From contig JAMSLZ010000023.1 of assembly GCA_026027325.1 (NCBI GenBank), positions 174,566-238,565 of the forward strand: a stretch of 64,000 nt of DNA, written 5' to 3'. A model generated the notes under the pieces. That model did no database searches. It had not been told where the DNA came from and was given only the letters and a program-made list of their open reading frames with translations. The position numbers and the translations under genes are program-made. Positions 20,014-28,162 of the stretch are shown one piece after another. Positions within the stretch are counted from its first letter, which is position 1. Each line of letters begins with the position of its first letter. This DNA is from Actinomucor elegans (taxonomy: Eukaryota; Mucoromycota; Mucoromycetes; Mucorales; Mucoraceae).

Positions 20014-23000
20014 CTAATCTAATGTTGTGCTAGTAGACTCATCAGGAGTTTTACTATCTAAGAAAGTGGTGATAACAAGGCTGTTATCTGTCTTGAAGGA
20101 ATTGAGGACCCAAGCTGAGGACCAAGTATCATCATGAATAACACATCGCCAATGTGCAGCCCATAGGGTATAGAAGATCGAACCCAAAATGGAAAGCACA
20201 TCCACATCAAGCGGCTTGCAATCTAGACTACATAGAGTGACCAGTGCAGCCCAGATGTTCGCGTCACAGGGAAAGTCTTCATCCAAGGAGAGGAAAACAA
20301 GAGCTTGACGCCAGTAGTCGGATTTATGAGGACAACCGACAGCAAAATGGTACAAGTCCTCATTAGCACCGCAAAGAACACAGAAAGGAGAAGGAAACTG
20401 CTGAGGAGACCAGCGATTCACCCGAGAGCGGTAACCAATCTTGTCATGGAGCAGCCTCCACCAGGGAGTGAAAGCCTTGGCTACCATAGGAAGAGACCAA
20501 AACAAACGCCAAAAGAAAGGACGCAAAAGCAAGTGAGACGCCACAGCCAAAGGAGGACCAGGACGAGCGGAAACAACAGAGTGATCAGCGTGCCAGAAGC
20601 GACGCAAGACACCAAGAGGGAGTTTGGCAACAGATACCACCGAAGAGGGACCAGAAGGGACAGTCCAATGACGGGTCGATGGCATCCAGGAAGAAGCACC
20701 AGTGCGAGAAACAGGAAGAGCACGCTGTTCATCGTAAGTGAAAGCAACTTTGGACCTAATCACCGGAGGGAGAGCCAGAGAAACAGGACCAAAAGGAGGA
20801 CTTAAACCATAATAAACCGACTTGACATGGCTGGAACTTGGCAGAGCCTTATTGGAGAACAGGGTACCAGAGTGAATGTTCCAGTGGAATATGTCAGACA
20901 TGAGATACTTGGGAGCAACAGACGAAGGAACAAAACCAGGAGACAGATCATGAGCAACACCAGGAACAGAAGACACCACACAGCACAAAGGAAGATCCAG
21001 GAACCACCGAGAAGACCAAGAAGAATGCACCACCAAAGGAGGCAGCCGAACCAGAAGCTTGGTTAGATGATCCAGGGTTGGAATGCTATTCAACCGAGGC
21101 TTGAATCGGGATGGATACATCAACCAAGGGAGAACCGAAGAATGACCAGAATAGGCTTGAAAGCAGAACACCAACCAGGGAGACACAAAATCCGAAGACA
21201 CCAGAGGACGAAGCAGACGTTGAACATACACAAGATGCAAAGCAAAGCTCTGATCTTGTATGTCCACCAGACCAACACCACCATACTTGCGAGGAAGACA
21301 CAAAGAAGACCAAGACGGCGCGGGCCAAAACGATGCCACATACTTGCGCACTACTGCCTTGATATCCAGAAGCCACTTGCCAGGCACAGGAACCACACGA
21401 AGAAGATGATACACCTTGGAGAGCAACAGAGAATTCGCCACCAGACCAGTACCACGAATAGACAGGTGTCGTTCACGAAGCATGTTTGCATGCCTCTCCA
21501 ACTTGACTTTGACACCATCCAGGAAATGCAGCAACTGAGCATCGGTATGATACAGTGGATAACCAAGGTAACGCACCGAGCCAATAGACGACGAATCATG
21601 CCACTCTACACCAGCAGCAGAAGCTATATCAACCCAAGGCTGATGAGCCACACCAGAAAGAGACACCAGAACAGTCTTGCTGAGATTCACCTTGGCGTTG
21701 GAGGCACGACCATAGACCTCAAGAAGAGACAGAAGCACCAACCATTCACCAGGCGAAGACAAGAACACCTCGAGATCATCGGCATAACTGAGAAGCTTGA
21801 TAGGCGCCGGAGGAGAAGAACCACTGACGAAATCAAGCGGGTAGTTACCCGTATCATCACCCAAATCAAGATGGACCTTTTGAGGGTTAGGGAGCCAAGT
21901 CCGAGGAACCACCACAGGAGCCAGAGAAACACCAGACAGAGAAGAACAAGCCAAGACAGACCGCAACAGGGGTTCAAAAGCCAAGTTGAACAACAGAGGT
22001 GATAGTGGATCACCCTGCCTAAGGCCACGCAACTGAGGAACAGCTGCTCCTAACCACCCGTTAATGGACACGGAGATCTTGGTACCAAAGAACAAAGAAG
22101 AGAGACAACCAACCAGACCAGAAGGAAAACCAAAACGAAGCAACACACGCCGAAGATACTCAGGATGGACCCGATCATACGCCTTCTCTTGATCAAGTAA
22201 CACCGCAACTTGAGGAAGGTTTGGAGCCACCGACCGAAGATTAGCCATCAACGTTTGATTCAACCACCCATTATCCGAGATCAATCGATGAGGAAGGAAC
22301 CCAGTTTGATAGGGGTTGATCAGCTTTGGAAGAACACGGTTGAACCTATTGGCCAGCAACTTGGTAAACAACTTGGCATCCGAGTTGATCAGAGAGAGAG
22401 GACGCCAGTTAGCCAAGAGCAGAGGATCACCTTTCTTGAACAAAAGCACCATCCGAGTTTGTTGCCACGAAGGAGGAAACACACCAGAGAAAGCACCACC
22501 AAGGACTGCCACCAGCAAGTCCAGAAAAGGTCGCGAACGACCAGCCAAGTAATGATATACCTCGAAAGGAATACCATCCATGCCAGGAGACCGAGACCTA
22601 GGGGCGTGAGCCAGTAGATCCAGCACCGTAACGGCATTAGGCAGAGCCATCAGATACTTGACATCATCCGAAGACAACACCACTTCTTCAGGAATACCAT
22701 TCAAAAGAGAGTCCACGGCTTCGGCATCGATGTCGTCCGGGGTGTATAGCTTTTGGTAAAAACCGCGAGCCTCCCGAAGTATATCAGCCGCTTCCACCAA
22801 GACCTCACCAGTAGTAGAGCACTTCAAGGACTGGATTGTCTGTTGAGACTGGCGATCCTTGATGACACGATAGAAATACTTGTTGTTACGTTCACCCAGT
22901 TCATGCCAACGAGTGGCAGAGCGAAGCATATTCTGGCGTGTTTCTTTCTGAATCTGACCATCAATCAATTTCTCTAGCTCATGCACCACCTGAAGAGGAA

Positions 23001-24066
23001 GTGAATCATCACTAGGTTGAATTGACGGTGTAGCATCACTAGCCATAACACCTGAGACAGAAGAGGAAACAGCCTTCATACGTTCCTGTTGTAAAGCAGC
23101 AACCTTGTTCTTGAATCGAGCCTTAGCACCCCAAGCGTACTTTTGCGCACAGCACTTGAGCAACAACTTGAAAGATTCCCATTGAGATTGGACCCTCAAA
23201 GGTTCACCCTTACCACCAGAGCTAGCATTGTCACCATCACCACCAGAAGATTCGAAAAAGAGAGACACCGTCTTGTCCAGCAATAGGAGAAACTCTGAAT
23301 CCTCCAGCAGAGTGGGATTAAAGCGCCAACAGCCAGGACCAATACGAGCACAAGCAGGCTGCAGATCGATTGTCAGAAGACAGTGATCGGTCCACACACC
23401 AGGAACATAATGGACTTGACCATTCACCAACCGAGTCACCAGAGAAGTATGACCAAAGATATAATCAATAGTAGTACCAGCCCTAGGAAAAGTAATAGGA
23501 CCGTCCGGGAAACAGTTGTTAAAGTGGAGGCGAAGCCAATCATACAGCGGAGCCACAGAGGAAAGACTTGTCTCGGCAGAAGAGTGCAGATGAATGTTGA
23601 AGTCACCTACCAACATCCAAGGCGTGTTGGACACCTCAGACCACAAAGCAAGAGAGAGAAAAGATTGTATAAACAGTGGACGGTCCGAAGACTGTGCCGG
23701 TGCATAGATATTGGCCACACGACACAAGACATTATGCTGGGCATCCTTGACAGTAGCCACAACACAACGCTCATCCAGGAGAACTTGAGTAGCATCCAAA
23801 GAAAGACCAGGCTTGAGGCAGACAATGGCACAATGTTTGGACACCACAAAGGGACAGCGAGGAAAGAAGAAAGAGAAAGAGCGGATTTGATGATCAGTGA
23901 GAGAAGATTGAGAATAGAAGTGAGATACCTCTTGCAAGCAAAGGATATCCACACCGAGAGAACGAGCGCGTAGGTAAGAAGCGAACTCCTTTTGTGCTGT
24001 TTTTTGGGACTCCATAAAAATGCTACGCACATTTAAGGAACCCAATCGAATGTTTTGACCTAGCAT
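20014..24066 (-). CDS. LINE-3 ORF2: endonuclease and reverse transcriptase
   Basis: 1,350 residues, uninterrupted. The N-terminal APE-like endonuclease carries Glu46 in CLQEVSH, GDFN at about 154-157 and TDH at about 226-228. The reverse transcriptase has motif A Asp at about 625 (LLDQEKAYDRV), motif B RGLRQGDPLSPLL and YADD at about 761-764. A CCHC zinc motif lies at about 1229-1245. The enzyme nicks target DNA and primes cDNA synthesis on its own mRNA. Start choice: the ATG inside TAATG overlapping the ORF1 stop, giving the LGSLNVRS motif directly. It differs from LINE-4 ORF2 at only a handful of residues. All catalytic residues are present, so it is potentially active. Confidence 0.95.
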   Translation of the reverse strand: MLGQNIRLGSLNVRSIFMESQKTAQKEFASYLRARSLGVDILCLQEVSHFYSQSSLTDHQIRSFSFFFPRCPFVVSKHCAIVCLKPGLSLDATQVLLDERCVVATVKDAQHNVLCRVANIYAPAQSSDRPLFIQSFLSLALWSEVSNTPWMLVGDFNIHLHSSAETSLSSVAPLYDWLRLHFNNCFPDGPITFPRAGTTIDYIFGHTSLVTRLVNGQVHYVPGVWTDHCLLTIDLQPACARIGPGCWRFNPTLLEDSEFLLLLDKTVSLFFESSGGDGDNASSGGKGEPLRVQSQWESFKLLLKCCAQKYAWGAKARFKNKVAALQQERMKAVSSSVSGVMASDATPSIQPSDDSLPLQVVHELEKLIDGQIQKETRQNMLRSATRWHELGERNNKYFYRVIKDRQSQQTIQSLKCSTTGEVLVEAADILREARGFYQKLYTPDDIDAEAVDSLLNGIPEEVVLSSDDVKYLMALPNAVTVLDLLAHAPRSRSPGMDGIPFEVYHYLAGRSRPFLDLLVAVLGGAFSGVFPPSWQQTRMVLLFKKGDPLLLANWRPLSLINSDAKLFTKLLANRFNRVLPKLINPYQTGFLPHRLISDNGWLNQTLMANLRSVAPNLPQVAVLLDQEKAYDRVHPEYLRRVLLRFGFPSGLVGCLSSLFFGTKISVSINGWLGAAVPQLRGLRQGDPLSPLLFNLAFEPLLRSVLACSSLSGVSLAPVVVPRTWLPNPQKVHLDLGDDTGNYPLDFVSGSSPPAPIKLLSYADDLEVFLSSPGEWLVLLSLLEVYGRASNAKVNLSKTVLVSLSGVAHQPWVDIASAAGVEWHDSSSIGSVRYLGYPLYHTDAQLLHFLDGVKVKLERHANMLRERHLSIRGTGLVANSLLLSKVYHLLRVVPVPGKWLLDIKAVVRKYVASFWPAPSWSSLCLPRKYGGVGLVDIQDQSFALHLVYVQRLLRPLVSSDFVSPWLVFCFQAYSGHSSVLPWLMYPSRFKPRLNSIPTLDHLTKLLVRLPPLVVHSSWSSRWFLDLPLCCVVSSVPGVAHDLSPGFVPSSVAPKYLMSDIFHWNIHSGTLFSNKALPSSSHVKSVYYGLSPPFGPVSLALPPVIRSKVAFTYDEQRALPVSRTGASSWMPSTRHWTVPSGPSSVVSVAKLPLGVLRRFWHADHSVVSARPGPPLAVASHLLLRPFFWRLFWSLPMVAKAFTPWWRLLHDKIGYRSRVNRWSPQQFPSPFCVLCGANEDLYHFAVGCPHKSDYWRQALVFLSLDEDFPCDANIWAALVTLCSLDCKPLDVDVLSILGSIFYTLWAAHWRCVIHDDTWSSAWVLNSFKTDNSLVITTFLDSKTPDESTSTTLD

Positions 24067-25532
24067 TATACCCTATGGGCAGAAGAAGAAGACTTGGAAG
24101 ACTTGGACGTCTTGATAGCAGAAGCAGAAGCCTTGGTCTTCGCCACATTCACAATGTTCTTTTTAAGAAAGTCAATCTTGTTTTGAGTTTTGACCTTGAC
24201 TTTGCTTAAATCCATCATCTCTTGCACCGTATCAACCTTCATAGTTGAAGCAACCTCGTAGTCAGCAAACTTGGAAGCTCGAGCACCAGTAGGACTGTTG
24301 GGATCGTACTCTACTCTCTCGCCAGAGAGCAGAGGATCACCCTCACCATCGAGCTCCATGACTTCAATGATTGAGTCATCACCAGGAACACCACCAGAGA
24401 CACCACCAGCAACACCAGAGGCAACACCAGAGACACCAGAGACACCACCAGCAACACCAGAGGCAACACCAGAGACACCAGAGATACCACCAGAGACACC
24501 AACCAAGGGCTCAGAATCGCCCTCCTGCTCAACCAGTTCAATAGGAGCCTCTTCAACAACTACAACATCATCTTTTGGCGTAGGGTCAAGGCCAGATTTC
24601 TTTGCACCAGACAAAGCCACATAATCGTCCAGTTCAGCCTCGAAAGACTTCACTGCTTGCTTCTTGACCTTGCAGAACCTAGCCGTATGGCCTTTCTCGC
24701 GACAAGAGAAACACGTACGCTTAGCCAACTCAGGACAGTCCTTACGAACATGTCCTGACAAACGACAAAAGTGACAAACAGGGGGCGCATTCTTGAACTG
24801 GGCAGGGGCAAACATGTCCCAAGCACTCAGGTACAGCATTCTTGTCAAAGGCTGAGGAGGAACCACCTCACCATCCTCACCTTCCATGCCTACCGACGTA
24901 TCAATGAGCACCGACATCTTGCCCTCGAAATAGCCTTTGTGGGTATACTTCTTCAACTGGTATACCTTACCATAGAAGGCCAAAGAATCCAACATGTCCA
25001 CCAAAAAGGTAGCTCTGTTCGGAGTACAACATAGCAAATTAAACTGAACATGGGTCAGATTACCACCCACAGAAGAGCCAGAGCCAGAAGCAGCAGAAGT
25101 CGATACGGCCTTGTACACCACACCATTGACAACAACACCATCATTAACGGCCTTGGTAGCATCATCCTTAGCGTCAAAATTGGCTTCAACAAGAAGGTCA
25201 CCACCAGCATTAGCGCGCATGGAACTAATGTGTCTAAAATCCACATTAGTATCAATTTGTTCTTCTATGACCTTATAGGCACCAGTGCGGTCACCAAACA
25301 GCTTCCCAGGGAAGGAGAACAGAACAGAACTTGAGCAAAGCGCCTGCTCCACCAGAGCAGCGGCTTTGCGCACCAAAAGTTCGGACTTGAGGTCATCATC
25401 TTCAAAGATGACCTCACCAACAAGAGGAACAGCAGCATTGTCGACATTACGTCGACCAGGAGTCAATGGAACCTTCTTGGAGGCACCACGGGCAACAACA
25501 GTCGTCCAGGACACGGCAGAATTTTCAGTCAT
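24066..25532 (-). CDS. LINE-3 ORF1
   Basis: 488 residues from MTENSAVSW. The frame is also open 38 codons upstream to 25646, but that part is the conserved 5' UTR of other copies, so the downstream Met is preferred. Two CCHC knuckles (CHFCRLSGHVRKDC, CFSCREKGHTARFC) sit in the middle. A Gly-Val-Ser repeat near 24385-24510 is longer than in LINE-4. The C-terminus is Lys/Ser-rich. It ends in TATAATG, sharing one base with the ORF2 start. Confidence 0.93.
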   Translation of the reverse strand: MTENSAVSWTTVVARGASKKVPLTPGRRNVDNAAVPLVGEVIFEDDDLKSELLVRKAAALVEQALCSSSVLFSFPGKLFGDRTGAYKVIEEQIDTNVDFRHISSMRANAGGDLLVEANFDAKDDATKAVNDGVVVNGVVYKAVSTSAASGSGSSVGGNLTHVQFNLLCCTPNRATFLVDMLDSLAFYGKVYQLKKYTHKGYFEGKMSVLIDTSVGMEGEDGEVVPPQPLTRMLYLSAWDMFAPAQFKNAPPVCHFCRLSGHVRKDCPELAKRTCFSCREKGHTARFCKVKKQAVKSFEAELDDYVALSGAKKSGLDPTPKDDVVVVEEAPIELVEQEGDSEPLVGVSGGISGVSGVASGVAGGVSGVSGVASGVAGGVSGGVPGDDSIIEVMELDGEGDPLLSGERVEYDPNSPTGARASKFADYEVASTMKVDTVQEMMDLSKVKVKTQNKIDFLKKNIVNVAKTKASASAIKTSKSSKSSSSAHRV

Positions 25533-25811
25533 GTGCCAGATTTCTTGAAATTGGCGAGATTGTGAGAAAAAGTTTTTAAGATGTCGAAATTGGCGAATTG
25601 AGATGTCAAGATCGAGCGAAATGTGCAAAAAGTTGGAGATGTGCAAAAATAATTATACCACCAGAAGCGCAGCGACGAGTAGAATACGAATACGAAACAA
25701 GCGGAGATGGATGGATTGAATTGAGCGAGATATCGACAAAAAACCAGACGGATGCAAAATTTTTTGTAAAAAGTGATCTTTAAGCTAAAAAGTGATCTTT
25801 AAGCGGTACCT

Positions 25812-26202
25812 TAAAAACGTTTATACACCGAAGCTCATACAAAAAAAAAGGTTTATACTCCGAAGCGCACATACTCTCGAAACACTTACCTTTCCCATAT
25901 TACCTTTCCCTCATATTACCTTTCCCATATACGTAACCTCAGCAGAAAGTTGAAAAATTAAAAAATGAAACAACACATTTACAACTTATGCAGAGACAGT
26001 GTTGTTTACAAGCTTTCACTGATATATGATCAGCAATAAGTTGGAGTAATATTTTGTATATTGTAAAACATTTGTTATAAGACATATTTTAATATGTAAA
26101 AGTTATAATTATATATCATAAATAATATTTATTACTAATAATTCTATTGTAAAAACGTTATATTTACCATTCAAATCTATAACTAATGACAAAAAATAAT
26201 AA
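25812..26202. other. LINE-free AT-rich core between divergent arrays (candidate centromere core)
   Basis: About 390 bases with no LINE sequence and no gene, lying exactly where the minus-strand and plus-strand arrays meet head to head. The left part (25812-25935) has higher GC and short direct repeats: two copies of a TTTATAC.CCGAAGC unit (about 25820 and 25851) and three TTACCTTTCCC units. The right part (25940-26202) is strongly AT-rich, with an ACATATT-TT-AATATGT hairpin at 26082-26097. TAAAAACGTT occurs at both edges (25812-25821 and 26150-26159). The layout, an AT-rich tract beside a short motif inside LINE arrays, matches what is described for Mucor mosaic centromeres; function is inferred. 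Confidence 0.6.
25886..25929 (+). repeat. Three tandem TTACCTTTCCC units in the core
   Basis: Units of 14, 16 and 14 bases (TTACCTTTCCCATA, with TC inserted in the middle one). I see this sequence nowhere else in the window. It is the most motif-like part of the core and a natural candidate for a protein binding site. Confidence 0.9.
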
Positions 26203-26435
26203 TGGCACTTTCGCTTAAAGATCACTACTGGTTTTTGTCAATATCTCGCTCAATTCAATTCATCCATCTCCAAAAGATCACTTTTTTTACAAAAAATTTT
26301 GCATCCGTCTGGTTTTTTGTCGAGGCTCTTTCAAGGCTCTTTCGCTTAAAGATCACTTTTTACAAAAAAAAAAAAAAAAAATACAAAAAATACAAAAAAA
26401 AAAAAAAACTTTTTACAAAAATTTTGCATCCGTCT

Positions 26436-26466
<31 letters not shown>

Positions 26467-26468
26467 GT
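26203..26468 (+). repeat. Shattered LINE 5' ends and homopolymer tracts
   Basis: Several incomplete copies of the LINE 5' terminus lie in series: a GCTTAAAGATCACTACTGG piece followed by GTCAATATCTCGCTC (26203-26271); an AAAAGATCAC...GTCTGG piece with GAGGCTCTTTC (26272-26330); then CTTAAAGATCAC with long A-runs interrupted by ATAC (26345-26410); then a 5' piece ending in a long T-run (26411-26466). No ORF1 or ORF2 body is present. It looks like a stack of extremely short insertions or filler DNA. Open frames here are low-complexity only. Confidence 0.8.
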
Positions 26469-26732
26469 CAAGGCTCTTTCGCTTAAAGATCACTTTTTAC
26501 AAAAAATTTTGCATCCGTCTGGTTTTTTGTCGATATCTCGCTCAATTCAATCCATCCATCTCCGCTTGTTTCGTATTCGTATTCTACTCGTCGCTGCGCT
26601 TCTGGTGGTATAATTATTTTTGCACATCTCCAACTTTTTGCACATTTCGCTCGATCTTGACATCTCAATTCGCCAATTTCGACATTTCAAAAACTTTTTT
26701 CTCAATCTCGCCAATTTCAAGAAATCTGGCAC

Positions 26733-28160
26733 ATGACTGAAAATTCTTCCGTGTCCTGGACGACTGTTGTTGCCCGTGGTGCCTCTAAGAAGGTTCCATT
26801 GACTCCTGGTCGACGTAATGTCGACAATGCTGCTGTTCCTCTTATTGGTGAGGTCATCTTTGAAGATGATGACCTCAAGTCCGAACTTTTGGTGCGCAAA
26901 GCCGCTGCTCTGGTGGAGCAGGCGCTTTGCTCAAGTTCTGTTCTGTTCTCCTTCCCTGGGAAGCTGTTTGGTGACCGCACTGGTGCCTATAAGGTCATAG
27001 AAGAACAAATTGGTACTAATGTGGATTTTAGACACATTAGTTCCATGCGCGCAAATGCTGGTGGTGACCTTCTTGTTGAAGCCAATTTTGACGCTAAGGA
27101 TGATGCTACCAAGGCCGTTAATGATGGTGTTGTTGTCAACGGTGTGGTGTACAAGGCTGTATCGACTTCTACTGGTTCTGGCTCTGGCTCTTCTGTGGGT
27201 GGTAATCTGACCCAAGTTCAGTTTAATTTGGTGTGTTGTACTCCGAACAGAGCTACCTTTTTGGTGGACATGTTGGATTCTTTGGCCTTCTATGGTAAGG
27301 TATACCAGTTGAAGAAGTATACCCACAAAGGCTATTTCGAGGGCAAGATGTCGGTGCTCATTGATACGTCGGTAGGCATGGAAGGTGAGGATGGTGAGGT
27401 GGTTCCTCCTCAGCCTTTGACAAGAATGCTGTACCTGAGTGCTTGGGACATGTTTGCCCCTGCTCAGTTCAAGAATGCGCCCCCTGTTTGTCACTTTTGT
27501 CGTTTGTCAGGACATGTTCGTAAGGACTGTCCTGAGTTGGCTAAGCGTACGTGTTTCTCTTGTCGCGAGAAAGGCCATACGGCTAGGTTCTGCAAGGTTA
27601 AGAAACAAGCAGTGAAGTCTTTCGAGGCTGAACTGGACGATTATGTGGCTTTGTCTGGTGCAAAGAAATCTGGCCTTGATCCTACGCCAAAAGATGATGT
27701 TGTAGTTGTTGAAGAGGCTCCCATTGAACTGGTTGAGCAGGATGGCGATTCTGAGCCCTTGGTTGGTGTCTCTGGTGGTATCTCTGGTGTTGTCTCTGGT
27801 GTCTCTGGTGGTGTCTCTGGTGGTGTCTCCGGTGGTGTTCCTGGTGATGACTCAATCATTGAAGTCATGGAGCTCGATGGTGAGGGTGATCCTCTGCTCT
27901 CTGGCGAGAGAGTAGAGTACGATCCCAACAGTCCTACTGGTGCTCGAGCTTCCAAGTTTGCTGACTACGAGGTTGCCTCAACTATGAAGGTTGATACGGT
28001 GCAAGAGATGATGGATTTGAGTAAAGTCAAGGTCAAAACTCAAAACAAGATTGACTTTCTCAAGAAGAATATTGTGAATGTGGCGAAGACCAAGGCTTCT
28101 GCTTCTGCTATCAAGACGTCCAAGTCTTCCAAGTCTTCTTCTTCTGCCCATAGGGTATAA
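26733..28160 (+). CDS. LINE-4 ORF1
   Basis: 475 residues. Order: conserved N-terminus MTENSSVSWTT; a central region (GGNLTQVQFN...SLAFYGKVYQLKKY) that may be RRM-like; CCHC knuckle 1 at 253-266 and knuckle 2 at 274-287; an acidic Val-rich linker; a short Gly-Val-Ser repeat; and a C-terminal Lys/Ser tail that could contact RNA. It is the upstream cistron of a bicistronic mRNA; its TAA overlaps the ORF2 ATG by one base. A near-twin of LINE-3 ORF1 except for the repeat length. Confidence 0.95.
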   Translation: MTENSSVSWTTVVARGASKKVPLTPGRRNVDNAAVPLIGEVIFEDDDLKSELLVRKAAALVEQALCSSSVLFSFPGKLFGDRTGAYKVIEEQIGTNVDFRHISSMRANAGGDLLVEANFDAKDDATKAVNDGVVVNGVVYKAVSTSTGSGSGSSVGGNLTQVQFNLVCCTPNRATFLVDMLDSLAFYGKVYQLKKYTHKGYFEGKMSVLIDTSVGMEGEDGEVVPPQPLTRMLYLSAWDMFAPAQFKNAPPVCHFCRLSGHVRKDCPELAKRTCFSCREKGHTARFCKVKKQAVKSFEAELDDYVALSGAKKSGLDPTPKDDVVVVEEAPIELVEQDGDSEPLVGVSGGISGVVSGVSGGVSGGVSGGVPGDDSIIEVMELDGEGDPLLSGERVEYDPNSPTGARASKFADYEVASTMKVDTVQEMMDLSKVKVKTQNKIDFLKKNIVNVAKTKASASAIKTSKSSKSSSSAHRV

Positions 28161-28162
28161 TG
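28158..28162 (+). promoter_or_regulatory. TAATG stop-start overlap, ORF1/ORF2
   Basis: The ORF1 stop and ORF2 start share one base. The same five bases join ORF1 and ORF2 at 4830-4834 and 18186-18190 (minus), 24062-24066 (minus), 33920-33924, 48832-48836 and 61641-61645 (minus). Conservation in both families argues for coupled termination-reinitiation, the mechanism reported for the UAAUG of the silkworm LINE SART1. The sequence around it is also strongly conserved. Confidence 0.85.

Larger units (their letters stand above)
19935..25811 (-). mobile_element. LINE-3: family A retrotransposon, both ORFs intact, core-proximal left
   Basis: Structurally complete minus-strand LINE with a T-run at 19935-19956 as poly(A) tail, ORF2 at 20014-24066 and ORF1 at 24066-25532. 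The 5' UTR ends in two copies of AAAAAGTGATCTTTAAGC near 25766-25805, and its 5' edge touches the AT-rich core. It pairs with LINE-4 by ORF2 markers (ALVFLSLDEDFPCD). It is one of only two elements in the window with both frames open. Confidence 0.93.

Noticed and set aside
25812..26202. Telomere-to-telomere fusion as an explanation of the divergent arrays
   Set aside because: No TTAGGG-type repeats at the junction; the TTACCTTTCCC units are too few and irregular. Not fully excluded, because terminal LINE arrays could also look like this.
26202..26486. 94-codon frame near the core
   Set aside because: Runs through homopolymers and 5' LINE scraps; lysine and phenylalanine runs reflect A- and T-tracts.
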